This document shows, piece by piece, positions 1 through 7,369 of a stretch of 17,554 nt of DNA. The stretch is from an uncultured Collinsella sp. GTDB lineage: Bacteria > Actinomycetota > Coriobacteriia > Coriobacteriales > Coriobacteriaceae. The DNA is taken from assembly GCA_900544385.1 (NCBI GenBank), contig UQVD01000043.1, positions 1-17,554 on the forward strand. Direction: 5' to 3'. A model generated the notes under the pieces. The model saw nothing but the letters and a program-made list of their open reading frames with translations. It was not told the DNA's origin and did no database searches. Both the position numbers and the translations under genes were made by a program. Each line of letters starts with the position of its first letter. Position 1 is the first letter of the stretch.

Positions 1-49
1 ACGAGATACTGATCGGTCTCGTGGGCTCGGAGATGTGTATAAGAGACAG
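1..49 (+). other. Nextera i7 sequencing adapter (artifact)
   Basis: This is synthetic sequence, not genomic. Positions 1-7 match the end of the Illumina P7 primer (ACGAGAT), 8-15 are an 8-base i7 index (ACTGATCG), 16-30 are the Nextera read-2 arm, and 31-49 are the Tn5 mosaic end AGATGTGTATAAGAGACAG. From memory the index equals N727 of the Nextera XT v2 set. Translation across it gives the familiar contaminant peptide MGSEMCIRDR, so any ORF starting here is false. Genomic sequence begins at position 50. Confidence 0.98.
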
Positions 50-213
50 GGCAACAGGAGTCGCACAAAACGGTACCCCCGAAACGCTGCGGAAACATTG
101 GAAACATGCTCGCTACAAACGGAACTCCGTAACAAACTGTCAACGTTTGCGCCATAAGGTTTGCCCCGTACCGCAAGACGGCCGCACTGCGGCCAGCGAA
201 AAAGGGGGACACC
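50..213 (+). promoter_or_regulatory. Upstream/leader region of the first binding-protein gene
   Basis: These 164 bases hold no gene that I can support. I see no convincing -35/-10 pair, and the promoter may lie before the contig start. Two things stand out: the 10-mer CGGAAACATT at 90-99, which recurs at 1442-1451 before the second binding-protein gene, and a GC-rich hairpin at 180-194 just before the ribosome binding site. Confidence 0.4.
180..194 (+). other. Short GC-rich hairpin in the 5' leader
   Basis: GGCCGC (180-185) and GCGGCC (189-194) form a perfect 6-bp stem with a 3-base loop. It ends 8 bases before the ribosome binding site of the first binding-protein gene (about 203-210). It could affect translation or mRNA stability, but a chance GC-rich palindrome is also possible. 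Confidence 0.35.
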
Positions 214-1380
214 ATGTTCAACATCAACAGCACGCTCAGCCGTAGGAACTTTCTCGCCGGTGCCGCGGCGCTCGGCAACACCGTGGCACTCGCTGGTTGC
301 TCGTCGGGTGGCTCGGACGGCGGCTCCGCCGATGACGGCAAGACCTTCAAGATCGGTGTCATCGGCCCTCTGACCGGCGCTGCGGCAACCTATGGCGTCT
401 CGGCCGAGAAGGGTGCCAAGCTCGCCGCCAAGGATTTCTCGACCAAGGACCTCAAGCTCTCGCTTAAGTCCGAGGACGACGTCGCTGACGGCGAAAAGGC
501 CATCAACGCCTTCAATACCCTGTGCGACTGGGGCATGCAGGCTCTCGTTGGCCCCGTCACGACTGGTGCCGCCGTCGCCGTCTCGGACGAGATCGCCGAC
601 GATATGCTCATGGTCACGCCTTCGGCCTCGTCGCTCGACGTCACCAAGGATAAGACCACGGTCTTTCAGGTTTGCTTCACCGATCCCACCATGGGCGCCA
701 GCGCTGCGAAGTTCTTGGCCGAGAAGTACGCGGATGCCAAGATCGCCCTGTTCTACAACTCCGGCGATACGTACAGCTCGGGTGTTGCCGATGCATTTTC
801 CGAGCAGGCCAAGGAGTCCAAACTTGATATCGTCGATACCGAGACCTTTAAGGACGATTCCTCCACGAGCTTTACCAACCAGCTCACCAAGGCCAAGGAG
901 GCCGGCGCCACGCTCATCTTTGCGCCGATCTACTACACGCCGGCGTCCGTTTTGCTCAAGAACGCCAAGGACATGGGCTACGACATGACCCTCATGGGTA
1001 CCGACGGCATGGACGGCCTGCTCTCTGTGGAGGGCTTCGATACCTCTCTTGCCGAGGGCGTATTGCTCATGACCCCGTTTTCGGCTGACGATGAGAAGAA
1101 TGCCGACTTCGTCAAAGCCTATAAGGATGTCTACGACGAGACACCCAACCAGTTTGCCGCCGACGCCTACGATTGCGTCCACGCCATTGTCGAGGCCATC
1201 GACAAGGCGGGGATTGACATTACGGCCGACGGTGCCGACATTGCCGGCGACCTTGCCAAGGCCATGCGCAAGATCAAGATCGAGGGCCTGACAGGCGAGC
1301 TGACGTGGAATGACGAGGGCCAGGTCGAAAAGCCCGCTACGGCCTATGTGATCCAGGACGGCAAGTACATCGCCGCCTAA
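214..1380 (+). CDS. Branched-chain amino acid-type ABC transporter substrate-binding lipoprotein (copy 1)
   Basis: This is a periplasmic-binding-protein-like receptor of the LivJ/HAAT family, 388 aa. It would sit on the outer face of the membrane and deliver substrate to the LivHMGF importer encoded downstream. The N-terminus carries a twin-arginine-like motif, SRRNFLA (residues 9-15), a hydrophobic stretch, and the lipobox LAGC with the lipidated cysteine at residue 29. A Ser/Gly/Asp linker follows. The mature part begins FKIGVIGPLTGAAATYG, the typical start of this family. The ATG at 214 is supported by the purine-rich site AAAGGGGGAC (201-210). A close paralog begins at 1652, and long blocks in their C-terminal halves are nearly identical. 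The family binds Leu/Ile/Val, other amino acids, amides or urea, so the ligand cannot be read from the sequence. Confidence 0.93.
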   Translation: MFNINSTLSRRNFLAGAAALGNTVALAGCSSGGSDGGSADDGKTFKIGVIGPLTGAAATYGVSAEKGAKLAAKDFSTKDLKLSLKSEDDVADGEKAINAFNTLCDWGMQALVGPVTTGAAVAVSDEIADDMLMVTPSASSLDVTKDKTTVFQVCFTDPTMGASAAKFLAEKYADAKIALFYNSGDTYSSGVADAFSEQAKESKLDIVDTETFKDDSSTSFTNQLTKAKEAGATLIFAPIYYTPASVLLKNAKDMGYDMTLMGTDGMDGLLSVEGFDTSLAEGVLLMTPFSADDEKNADFVKAYKDVYDETPNQFAADAYDCVHAIVEAIDKAGIDITADGADIAGDLAKAMRKIKIEGLTGELTWNDEGQVEKPATAYVIQDGKYIAA

Positions 1381-1651
1381 GTGCGCATAAAGCGCGACCG
1401 GTGAGGCCGTTTTATTCAGGGAAGGGACGCCTGTAACAGAACGGAAACATTACTTTCACACAATAAAGTGGCATTACTGCATAAAGTAATAGAAATACGC
1501 AGAATTATGGATAAATGAACAAATCCAAAGAAAAGTTGAAATAATCGCCACTTTCCTTAACTAAAGCGTCTAGTATTTTGCGAACGCCGAACACGGCGAA
1601 GGATGGCCTGTCGGGTAACCGAAACCCGACGAGATTTGAGAGGAGAGCCGC
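1381..1651 (+). promoter_or_regulatory. AT-rich, repeat-containing region before the second binding-protein gene
   Basis: This 271-base gap is clearly richer in A+T than its surroundings and holds no gene. It contains the 10-mer CGGAAACATT (1442-1451) shared with the region before the first binding protein. It also has an 8-bp inverted repeat, ATTACTTT (1449-1456) / AAAGTAAT (1483-1490), and interleaved direct repeats: CATTACT at 1448 and 1472, ATAAAGT at 1463 and 1481. TTGAAA at 1536-1541 and TAGTAT at 1571-1576 resemble promoter boxes, but their spacing does not fit one promoter, so I do not place a start site. The region probably carries a regulated promoter for the second binding protein. 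Confidence 0.5.
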
Positions 1652-2839
1652 ATGTCGAGCCTCACCGGTAAGTCATTGAACCCTGTTATGAATCGCAGGA
1701 GCGTTATCGCGAGCGCAGCAGGTCTGGGGGCGATGTCCATTCTAGCCGGCTGCTCCTCCAACGGCGGCGATAGCGGTTCCGCTTCGGGCGACGCTTCGTT
1801 TAAGATCGGCACCATCGGCCCGCTGACCGGCGCCAACGCGTCCTACGGCAAGTCCGTTACCCAGGGTGTCGAGCTTGGCTGCAAGGATTTCTCGACCAAG
1901 GAGCTGCCGCTTGCCAGCAAGGCCGAGGATGACCAGGCCGACGGCGAGAAGGCCGTCAACGCCTTCAACACCCTGCTCGACTGGGGCATGCAGGCCCTCG
2001 TCGGCCCGACCACCACGGGTGCGTCGGTTGCCGTTGCCGCCGAGTGCGGTAACGACCCCAAGACGTTCATGATCACCCCGTCCGCGTCCTCCGAGGACGT
2101 CACCGACGGCAAGGATTGCGTCTTCCAGGTTTGCTTCACCGACCCCAACCAGGGTGTCAACGCTGCCAAGTTCCTGGCGCAGAAGTATGCGGACGAGAAG
2201 TTCGTGCTGTTCTATAACTCCGGCGACGCCTATTCTTCGGGCATCGCAGATTCCTTTAAGGCCCAGGCCGCTGAGTCCAAGCTCGAGATTGTTGACGAGG
2301 AGACCTTTAAGGACGACTCCGCCACGAGCTTTACGAACCAGCTGACCAAGGCCAAGCAGGCCGGCGCCACCATGATCTTTGCGCCGATCTACTACACGCC
2401 GGCGTCCGTCCTGCTCAAGAACGCCAAGGACATGGGCTACGACGTCAAGATGATGGGCTGCGACGGCATGGACGGCATCCTGGGCGTTGAGGGCTTCGAT
2501 ACCTCTCTTGCTGAGGGTCTGCTGCTCATGACCCCGTTCTCCGCCGACGACGAGAAGAACGCCGACTTCGTCAACGCTTACAAGGATAAGTACGGCGATA
2601 CCCCCGACCAGTTTGCCGCCGACGCCTACGACGGCGTGCACGCGGTGGCCGAGGCCCTCAAGGAGGCCGGTCTTGGTGTCGACGCCGACCCGACTGAGGC
2701 CGCCGAGAAGCTGTCCAAGGCTATGCTCAAGATTACCGTTGACGGTCTGACCGGCAAGCTCACCTGGAACGATAAGGGCCAGGTCCAGAAGGAGCCCACG
2801 GCGTACGTCATCACCGACGGCAAGTACGTACAGGCCTAA
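1652..2839 (+). CDS. Branched-chain amino acid-type ABC transporter substrate-binding lipoprotein (copy 2)
   Basis: This is the second LivJ-family receptor, 395 aa, and the one nearest the permease genes. The signal region has an arginine pair (NRRSVIA, residues 14-20) and the lipobox ILAGC, with the lipidated cysteine at residue 34. The ATG at 1652 is preceded by AGGAG at 1641-1645. An internal ATG at codon 13 would also leave a complete signal peptide but has no better site. The mature domain starts FKIGTIGPLTGANASYG. Compared with copy 1, the segments around YNSGDAYSSG, FTNQLTKAK, ASVLLKNAKDMGYD and LLMTPFSADDEKNADFV are almost unchanged, while the signal peptide and the segment around residues 60-80 differ. 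The two are duplicates that may share the membrane complex but differ in ligand range or regulation. Confidence 0.93.
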   Translation: MSSLTGKSLNPVMNRRSVIASAAGLGAMSILAGCSSNGGDSGSASGDASFKIGTIGPLTGANASYGKSVTQGVELGCKDFSTKELPLASKAEDDQADGEKAVNAFNTLLDWGMQALVGPTTTGASVAVAAECGNDPKTFMITPSASSEDVTDGKDCVFQVCFTDPNQGVNAAKFLAQKYADEKFVLFYNSGDAYSSGIADSFKAQAAESKLEIVDEETFKDDSATSFTNQLTKAKQAGATMIFAPIYYTPASVLLKNAKDMGYDVKMMGCDGMDGILGVEGFDTSLAEGLLLMTPFSADDEKNADFVNAYKDKYGDTPDQFAADAYDGVHAVAEALKEAGLGVDADPTEAAEKLSKAMLKITVDGLTGKLTWNDKGQVQKEPTAYVITDGKYVQA

Positions 2840-2871
2840 TTGGCCGCCTTACATAGAGCGGTTTTGATCCC

Positions 2872-2901
2872 AAGCAGGGGAGGTTTTGGCCTTCCCTGCT
2901 T
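2872..2901 (+). other. Intercistronic hairpin between binding protein and permease genes
   Basis: Arms 2872-2883 and 2890-2901 form a 12-bp stem with one G-U pair and a 6-base loop (TTTTGG). No U-tract follows, so it is not a standard terminator. In binding-protein transport operons, hairpins at this place often protect the upstream mRNA from 3' decay or reduce read-through, so receptor is made in excess over permease. That role is inferred. Confidence 0.6.
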
Positions 2902-2978
2902 GCTTGGTATCTAGGGACGATGTAACGTCCCTGTTTCATACATCAACTGGAAACCTATTCGAAAGGGGGATGTGGAAC

Positions 2979-3860
2979 ATGACGGTCTTTATCCAATACC
3001 TGGTCAACGGCCTGTCCATGGGCAGCGTCTACGCCATCATCGCGTTGGGCTACACCATGGTCTACGGTATCGCCAAGATGCTGAACTTCGCTCACGGCGA
3101 CGTCATCATGGTCGGTGCCTATGTCTCGTTCTGCGCCACGTCGTATCTCGGCCTCCCGGGCTGGGTATCTGTAATTCTTTCTTGTGTGGTCTGCACGGTT
3201 CTCGGCGTTCTCATCGAGGGTCTGGCCTATAAGCCGCTGCGCCAAGCAGGCCCGCTGGCCGTTCTGATCACGGCTATCGGCGTGTCTTACTTCCTGCAGA
3301 ACGCCGCGCAGCTTCTGTGGGGCGCCACGCCCAAGAACTTCACTTCGCTCGTCACCTTCCAGGTGCCGGAGTTCTTGGCCAAGTTCAACGTAAGCGCCGT
3401 CTCGCTCGTCACCATCGTCGCCTGCCTGGTTATCATGGCCGGCCTGATGTTCTTTACAGGTAAGACCAAGATGGGCAAGGCCATGCGCGCCGTGTCCGAG
3501 GACAAGGCCGCCGCTCAGCTCATGGGCATCAACGTCAACCGCACCATCTCGATGACGTTTGCCATCGGCTCGGCGCTTGCCGCCATCGCCGGCGTGCTCC
3601 TGTGCTCCTACTCGCCGGTGCTGCAGCCCACGACGGGTGCCATGCCTGGCATCAAGGCCTTCGACGCCGCCGTCTTCGGCGGCATCGGCTCCATCCCCGG
3701 TGCCTTTGTCGGTGGCATTCTCATCGGCATCATCGAGGCGATGGCGCAGGCTTACATTTCCACGAGTCTTGCCAACTCCATCGTCTTTGGTGTTCTGATC
3801 ATCGTCCTGCTCGTCAAGCCTGCCGGCCTCTTGGGCAAGTACGTCCCCGAGAAGGTGTAG
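2979..3860 (+). CDS. livH: Branched-chain amino acid-type ABC transporter permease LivH
   Basis: This is an inner-membrane permease subunit of a HAAT-family importer, 293 aa with roughly eight hydrophobic segments. Family hallmarks are the first segment GLSMGSVYAIIALGYTMVYG (residues 11-30), LNFAHGD (35-41), YKPLRQAGPLAVLITAIGVS (84-103), and the ATPase-contacting loop GKAMRAVSEDKAAAQLMGI (166-184). The open frame extends upstream to 2886. I place the start at ATG 2979 because GAAAGGGGGA (2961-2970) lies 8 bases before it and the protein then begins MTVFIQYLVNG, as is typical of LivH. ATG 2970 overlaps the ribosome binding site and is unlikely. The livM frame starts immediately after this gene's stop codon, so the two are translated from one message. 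Confidence 0.93.
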   Translation: MTVFIQYLVNGLSMGSVYAIIALGYTMVYGIAKMLNFAHGDVIMVGAYVSFCATSYLGLPGWVSVILSCVVCTVLGVLIEGLAYKPLRQAGPLAVLITAIGVSYFLQNAAQLLWGATPKNFTSLVTFQVPEFLAKFNVSAVSLVTIVACLVIMAGLMFFTGKTKMGKAMRAVSEDKAAAQLMGINVNRTISMTFAIGSALAAIAGVLLCSYSPVLQPTTGAMPGIKAFDAAVFGGIGSIPGAFVGGILIGIIEAMAQAYISTSLANSIVFGVLIIVLLVKPAGLLGKYVPEKV

Positions 3861-3869
3861 GTGAGCGTT

Positions 3870-4949
3870 ATGAAGTTTCTTAAAGACAAGCAGACGCGTC
3901 ACGACTTTGTCACGTACGCCATGTGCATCGTGGCCTTCGCCATCGTGTTCTTTATGCAGTCTAACCACATGATTCCGCGCATGATCGCCGGTCAGCTGGT
4001 TCCCATCACGGCCTATATCGTCATGGCCATCTCCCTTAACCTCGTCGTCGGCATCGCGGGCGACTTGTCGCTGGGCCACGCGGGCTTTATGAGCGTCGGC
4101 GCCTATACGGGCATCGTTACTGCGGTCGCCCTCGAGAGCGCCGTTCCCTCCGATCCAATACGTCTTGTCATCAGCATCGTGGTCGGCGCCATCGCTGCCG
4201 CTATCCTGGGCTTCTTGATTGGCATCCCGGTCCTGCGCCTGAGCGGCGACTATCTGGCTATCGTGACCCTGGCTTTTGGCGAGATCATCAAAGAGATCGT
4301 CACCTGCCTCATTGTGGGCGTCGACTCCCGCGGCCTGCACGTGATCTTTAACATCACGGGCAACTCTACGATCGACGACCTGCACCTGCTCGAGGACGGC
4401 ACCGCCATCATCAAGGGCGCCCAGGGCGCCTCGGGCGTGTCGACGTACTCGACCTTCCTCGCCGGTGCCATCCTGGTCATGGTCGCACTCGTGATCGTGC
4501 TCAACCTGGTTCGCAGCCGTACCGGCCGTGCCATTATGGCCGTGCGCGATAACAAGATTGCAGCCGAGTCCGTAGGCATCTCCGTCACCGAGTACCGCAT
4601 GATCGCCTTCGTGGTTTCCGCTGCCCTCGCCGGTGCTGCCGGAGCCCTCTTCGGCGGTAACTTCTCGCAGCTCTCCGCCACCAAGTTCGACTTCAACACG
4701 TCCATTCTCATCCTGGTGTTCGTGGTCCTGGGCGGTCTGGGCAATATGCGCGGCTCCGTCATCGCGGCGGCGCTGCTCACGGTGCTTCCCGAGCTGCTCC
4801 GTCAGTTCTCGGACTACCGCATGCTCATCTACGCCATCGTGTTGATCCTGGTCATGATCTTTACCAACAACCCGCAGCTCAAGGCGTTCTTCGGTCGCGT
4901 CAAGGACCGCTTTGCTTCCAAGAAGGAGGTGGCAGCCGATGCCCAGTAA
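3870..4949 (+). CDS. livM: Branched-chain amino acid-type ABC transporter permease LivM
   Basis: This is the second permease subunit, 359 aa, which pairs with LivH to form the channel. Conserved LivM features are LSLGHAGFMSVGAY (residues 66-79), GIPVLRLSGDYLAIVTLAFGE (118-138) and the ATPase-contacting loop GRAIMAVRDNKIAAESVGI (219-237). The C-terminal hydrophobic segments follow the usual pattern. The frame opens with GTG at 3861 directly after the livH stop. I prefer ATG 3870, nine bases downstream, because AGGTGAG (3859-3865) can serve as its ribosome binding site; starting at 3861 would add only three residues. The 3' end overlaps the start of livG by 11 bases, which suggests translational coupling. 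Confidence 0.92.
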   Translation: MKFLKDKQTRHDFVTYAMCIVAFAIVFFMQSNHMIPRMIAGQLVPITAYIVMAISLNLVVGIAGDLSLGHAGFMSVGAYTGIVTAVALESAVPSDPIRLVISIVVGAIAAAILGFLIGIPVLRLSGDYLAIVTLAFGEIIKEIVTCLIVGVDSRGLHVIFNITGNSTIDDLHLLEDGTAIIKGAQGASGVSTYSTFLAGAILVMVALVIVLNLVRSRTGRAIMAVRDNKIAAESVGISVTEYRMIAFVVSAALAGAAGALFGGNFSQLSATKFDFNTSILILVFVVLGGLGNMRGSVIAAALLTVLPELLRQFSDYRMLIYAIVLILVMIFTNNPQLKAFFGRVKDRFASKKEVAADAQ

Positions 4950-5799
4950 ATTTGAGTTCAACAAGGGCAAGATGGTCCCGTATCCTTCTGGCGCCATCGT
5001 TCCCGACCGTGACCTAGGCGAGCGCCCGGCACTCGAGTGCATCCACCTGGGCATTGAGTTCGGTGGCCTTAAGGCAGTCGACGACTTTAGCCTGACTATC
5101 GGCAAGACCGAGATTGCCGGTCTGATCGGCCCCAACGGCGCCGGTAAGACCACGGTCTTCAACCTGCTCACCAAGGTGTATCAGCCCACGCACGGCACCA
5201 TCCTGCTCGACGGTGAGGACACCTCGGGCAAGTCGGTCTACCAGGTCAACCGCATGGGTATTGCCCGTACCTTCCAGAACATTCGCCTGTTTAATACCAT
5301 GACGGTGGAGGATAACGTTAAGGTCGGCCTGCATAACCAGGAGCGTTACTCCGGCTTTGAGGGCGTGCTGCGCCTGCCGACGTATTGGAAGCACGAGAAG
5401 GCTGCTCACGAGCGCGCCATGGAGCTGCTGTCCATCTTTGATATGGAGCATCTGGCAAACGAGCAGGCCGGCTCGCTGCCTTACGGCGCCCAGCGTCGTC
5501 TGGAGATCGTCCGCGCGCTTGCCACCAACCCCAAACTGCTGTTGCTCGACGAGCCTGCCGCCGGCATGAACCCGTCCGAGACCGCGGAGCTCATGGAGAA
5601 CATCGTTAAGATTCGCGACACCTTCGGCATTGCCATCATGCTTATCGAGCACGACATGTCGCTCGTCATGAATATTTGCGAGGGTATCTGCGTGCTCAAC
5701 TTTGGTAAGGTCATCGCCAAGGGCACGGCCGAGGAAATCCAGAACAACGACGCCGTTATCGAGGCATATCTGGGCAAGCAGGATAAGGGGGAGAACTAA
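4939..5799 (+). CDS. livG: ABC transporter ATP-binding protein LivG
   Basis: This is one of the two cytoplasmic ATPases of the importer, 286 aa. Visible motifs are Walker A GPNGAGKT (residues 64-71), Q-loop RTFQN with Gln113, the signature segment LPYGAQRR (180-187), Walker B LLLLDE (200-205) and the switch histidine in IEHDM (His238). The LPYG signature in place of LSGG is normal for LivG. About 30 residues precede the first domain strand, a slightly long N-terminus. The start is ATG 4939, inside the end of livM, with the strong site AAGGAGGT at 4923-4930; the frame also opens at 4912 but without such a site. The stop codon directly abuts the livF ATG. Confidence 0.95.
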   Translation: MPSKFEFNKGKMVPYPSGAIVPDRDLGERPALECIHLGIEFGGLKAVDDFSLTIGKTEIAGLIGPNGAGKTTVFNLLTKVYQPTHGTILLDGEDTSGKSVYQVNRMGIARTFQNIRLFNTMTVEDNVKVGLHNQERYSGFEGVLRLPTYWKHEKAAHERAMELLSIFDMEHLANEQAGSLPYGAQRRLEIVRALATNPKLLLLDEPAAGMNPSETAELMENIVKIRDTFGIAIMLIEHDMSLVMNICEGICVLNFGKVIAKGTAEEIQNNDAVIEAYLGKQDKGEN

Positions 5800-6513
5800 A
5801 TGGCAGAGCCGATGCTTTCCGTCTACAACATCAACGTCTGGTACGGCGCCATCCACGCCATCAAGGACATCTCCTTTAACGTTAACGAGGGCGAGATCGT
5901 GGCCCTGATCGGTGCGAACGGTGCCGGCAAGTCCACAACGCTCAAGACTGTCTCGGGCCTGCTGCGTTCCAAGACCGGCTCCATCAAGTTTATGGGCGAG
6001 GACATTACTCATACGCCCGCTGATAAGCTGGTAAGCAAGGGCCTGGCCCAGGTGCCCGAGGGACGTCGCGCCTTTTTGCAGATGACGGTTGAGGAGAACC
6101 TGGAAATGGGCGCCTATACGCAGCCCAAGTCCACGGTGGCTCCGGGCCTTGAGCGTGTCTACGAACAGTTCCCGCGTCTTAAGGAGCGCCGTCGCCAGGT
6201 CGCCGGCACCCTTTCGGGCGGCGAGCAGCAGATGCTCGTTATGGGCCGCGCCCTTATGAGTAACCCCAAGCTGCTCATGCTCGACGAGCCTTCCATGGGC
6301 CTGGCGCCGATTCTGATTGAGCAGATCTTCCAGATTGTCGAGGACCTGCACAAGGCCGGCACCACGGTGCTTCTGGTCGAGCAAAACGCGCAGATGGCGC
6401 TTTCCATCGCCACGCGCGGTTACGTGCTCGAGACTGGCAAGATCACCATGACCGGCACCGGTCAAGAGCTGCTGCACGACGATAACGTCCGCAAGGCCTA
6501 TCTGGGCGGTTAA
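5800..6513 (+). CDS. livF: ABC transporter ATP-binding protein LivF
   Basis: This is the second ATPase of the importer, 237 aa, the usual LivF length. Motifs are Walker A GANGAGKS (residues 38-45), signature LSGGEQQ (138-144) and Walker B LLMLDE (158-163). The switch position carries glutamine (VEQN, Gln195), as in other LivF proteins. PEGRRAF (87-93) is another LivF hallmark. The ATG follows the livG stop without a gap, with AAGGGGGAGAA in the end of livG as ribosome binding site. It is the last gene of the operon, and a strong terminator begins 10 bases after the stop codon. Confidence 0.95.
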   Translation: MAEPMLSVYNINVWYGAIHAIKDISFNVNEGEIVALIGANGAGKSTTLKTVSGLLRSKTGSIKFMGEDITHTPADKLVSKGLAQVPEGRRAFLQMTVEENLEMGAYTQPKSTVAPGLERVYEQFPRLKERRRQVAGTLSGGEQQMLVMGRALMSNPKLLMLDEPSMGLAPILIEQIFQIVEDLHKAGTTVLLVEQNAQMALSIATRGYVLETGKITMTGTGQELLHDDNVRKAYLGG

Positions 6514-6523
6514 TCCATTCAAC

Positions 6524-6561
6524 AAAGGGGGCGCTGACCAACCCGGTCAGCGCCCCCTTTT
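6524..6561 (+). terminator. Rho-independent terminator of the liv operon
   Basis: Arms 6524-6539 and 6545-6560 form a perfect 16-bp stem (AAAGGGGGCGCTGACC and its complement) with a 5-base loop. The right arm runs into TTTT (6558-6561). Because the left arm begins with AAA and the right arm ends in TTT, the structure would be similar when read from the other strand. Confidence 0.93.
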
Positions 6562-6630
6562 AAGTTGCGGTGAAATAGGGACTAAATGGGGGCGCTAGAC
6601 GCCAAAACAGTCCCTATTCCACCGCAACTT
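6562..6630. repeat. Long imperfect palindrome (REP/MITE-like candidate)
   Basis: Arms of 22 bases at 6562-6583 and 6609-6630 are complementary at 21 positions; the one mismatch lies in GGTGAAAT versus GGTGGAAT. The 25-base centre holds a nested hairpin, GGCG (6591-6594) / CGCC (6600-6603). It lies directly after the liv terminator and before cutC, has no terminator U-tract and contains no gene. The shape resembles extragenic palindromic elements scattered in bacterial genomes. Copy number cannot be seen from one contig. Confidence 0.7.
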
Positions 6631-6688
6631 CATGGGGATGTGTGACAATGCCCGTCGGAAAACATCTGCTGTCTTTGGGGGTCTATCT

Positions 6689-7366
6689 ATGCTGTACGAG
6701 TTTTGTGCCGAGAACTTTGAGCGGGTGCCGGCGGCTATCGAGGCCGGTGCAAGGCGCATCGAGCTGTGCGATAACCTTGCCGTCGGTGGTACCACGCCCT
6801 CGGCCGGCGTTATCAGCGCTACGACCAACTATGCCCACGAACACGATGCACGGGTGATGTGCATGATCCGTCCGCGTGGCGGCGACTTTCACTACAACCA
6901 GGATGAGCTGCGCATGATGGAGATGGACTTGGGCCTTGCCGTGAGTGCGGGCGTTGACGGCTTGGTCTTTGGCTGCTGCAAACCCTGCGCTGGCGGATGG
7001 GCGCTCGACGAACTTACGCTTGGCGCCCTCGTGATGGCTGCGGGCTGCGCGACCGAGGAATGTAAGCGTGATCCCATCGACATCACCTTCCACATGTCAT
7101 TTGACCAGCTCTCGCCCGAGGCTCAGCTCGATGCGATTGATACACTTGCCGACTGCGGCGTTACGCGCATCCTCACGCACGGCGGTGCCGCCGGCACGCC
7201 GATCGAGGACAACCTGGAGCATCTGTCGCGTCTTATCGAGTGTGCGGGAGACCGCCTGACCATCCTTCCCGGCGGCGGCATTTCCACGGCCAACCGCGAT
7301 ACCGTGGCGGCGGCACTGGGCGTCTCCGAGCTCCATGGCACCAAGATTGTGCCGCTGGAGGTATAA
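6689..7366 (+). CDS. cutC: CutC family protein
   Basis: This is a TIM-barrel protein of the CutC family, 225 aa. CutC was first linked to copper tolerance in E. coli; that role was later questioned, and the biochemical activity is unsettled. Family motifs are FCAENF (residues 5-10), GARRIELCDNLAVGGTTPS (20-38), MIRPRGGDF (59-67), TFHMSFD (133-139, usually TFHRAFD), RILTHGG (160-166) and LPGGGI (193-198). The frame is open from 6632, but I place the start at ATG 6689 because GGGGG (6677-6681) lies 7 bases before it and the protein then aligns with the family start. Cysteines are frequent (C6, C27, C58, C96, C97, C100). The next gene starts 3 bases after its stop codon, so the two form an operon. 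Confidence 0.88.
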   Translation: MLYEFCAENFERVPAAIEAGARRIELCDNLAVGGTTPSAGVISATTNYAHEHDARVMCMIRPRGGDFHYNQDELRMMEMDLGLAVSAGVDGLVFGCCKPCAGGWALDELTLGALVMAAGCATEECKRDPIDITFHMSFDQLSPEAQLDAIDTLADCGVTRILTHGGAAGTPIEDNLEHLSRLIECAGDRLTILPGGGISTANRDTVAAALGVSELHGTKIVPLEV

Positions 7367-7369
7367 CCC

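Noticed and set aside
21..245. ORF starting inside the adapter at the left end
   Set aside because: Its first residues are translated adapter and its end overlaps the true start of the binding-protein gene in another frame.
1742..2641. 299-codon minus-strand open frame antisense to the second binding protein
   Set aside because: It is a shadow of the coding strand; the plus-strand lipoprotein is unambiguous.
2955..5174. 739-codon minus-strand open frame antisense to livHMG
   Set aside because: It lies opposite well-supported genes, its translation is a low-complexity mix of His, Asp, Gly and Ala, and such antisense frames are common in GC-rich DNA with codon bias.
5014..6525. 503-codon minus-strand open frame antisense to livG and livF
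   Set aside because: Same reason: it mirrors two clear ATPase genes and shows no recognisable domain.
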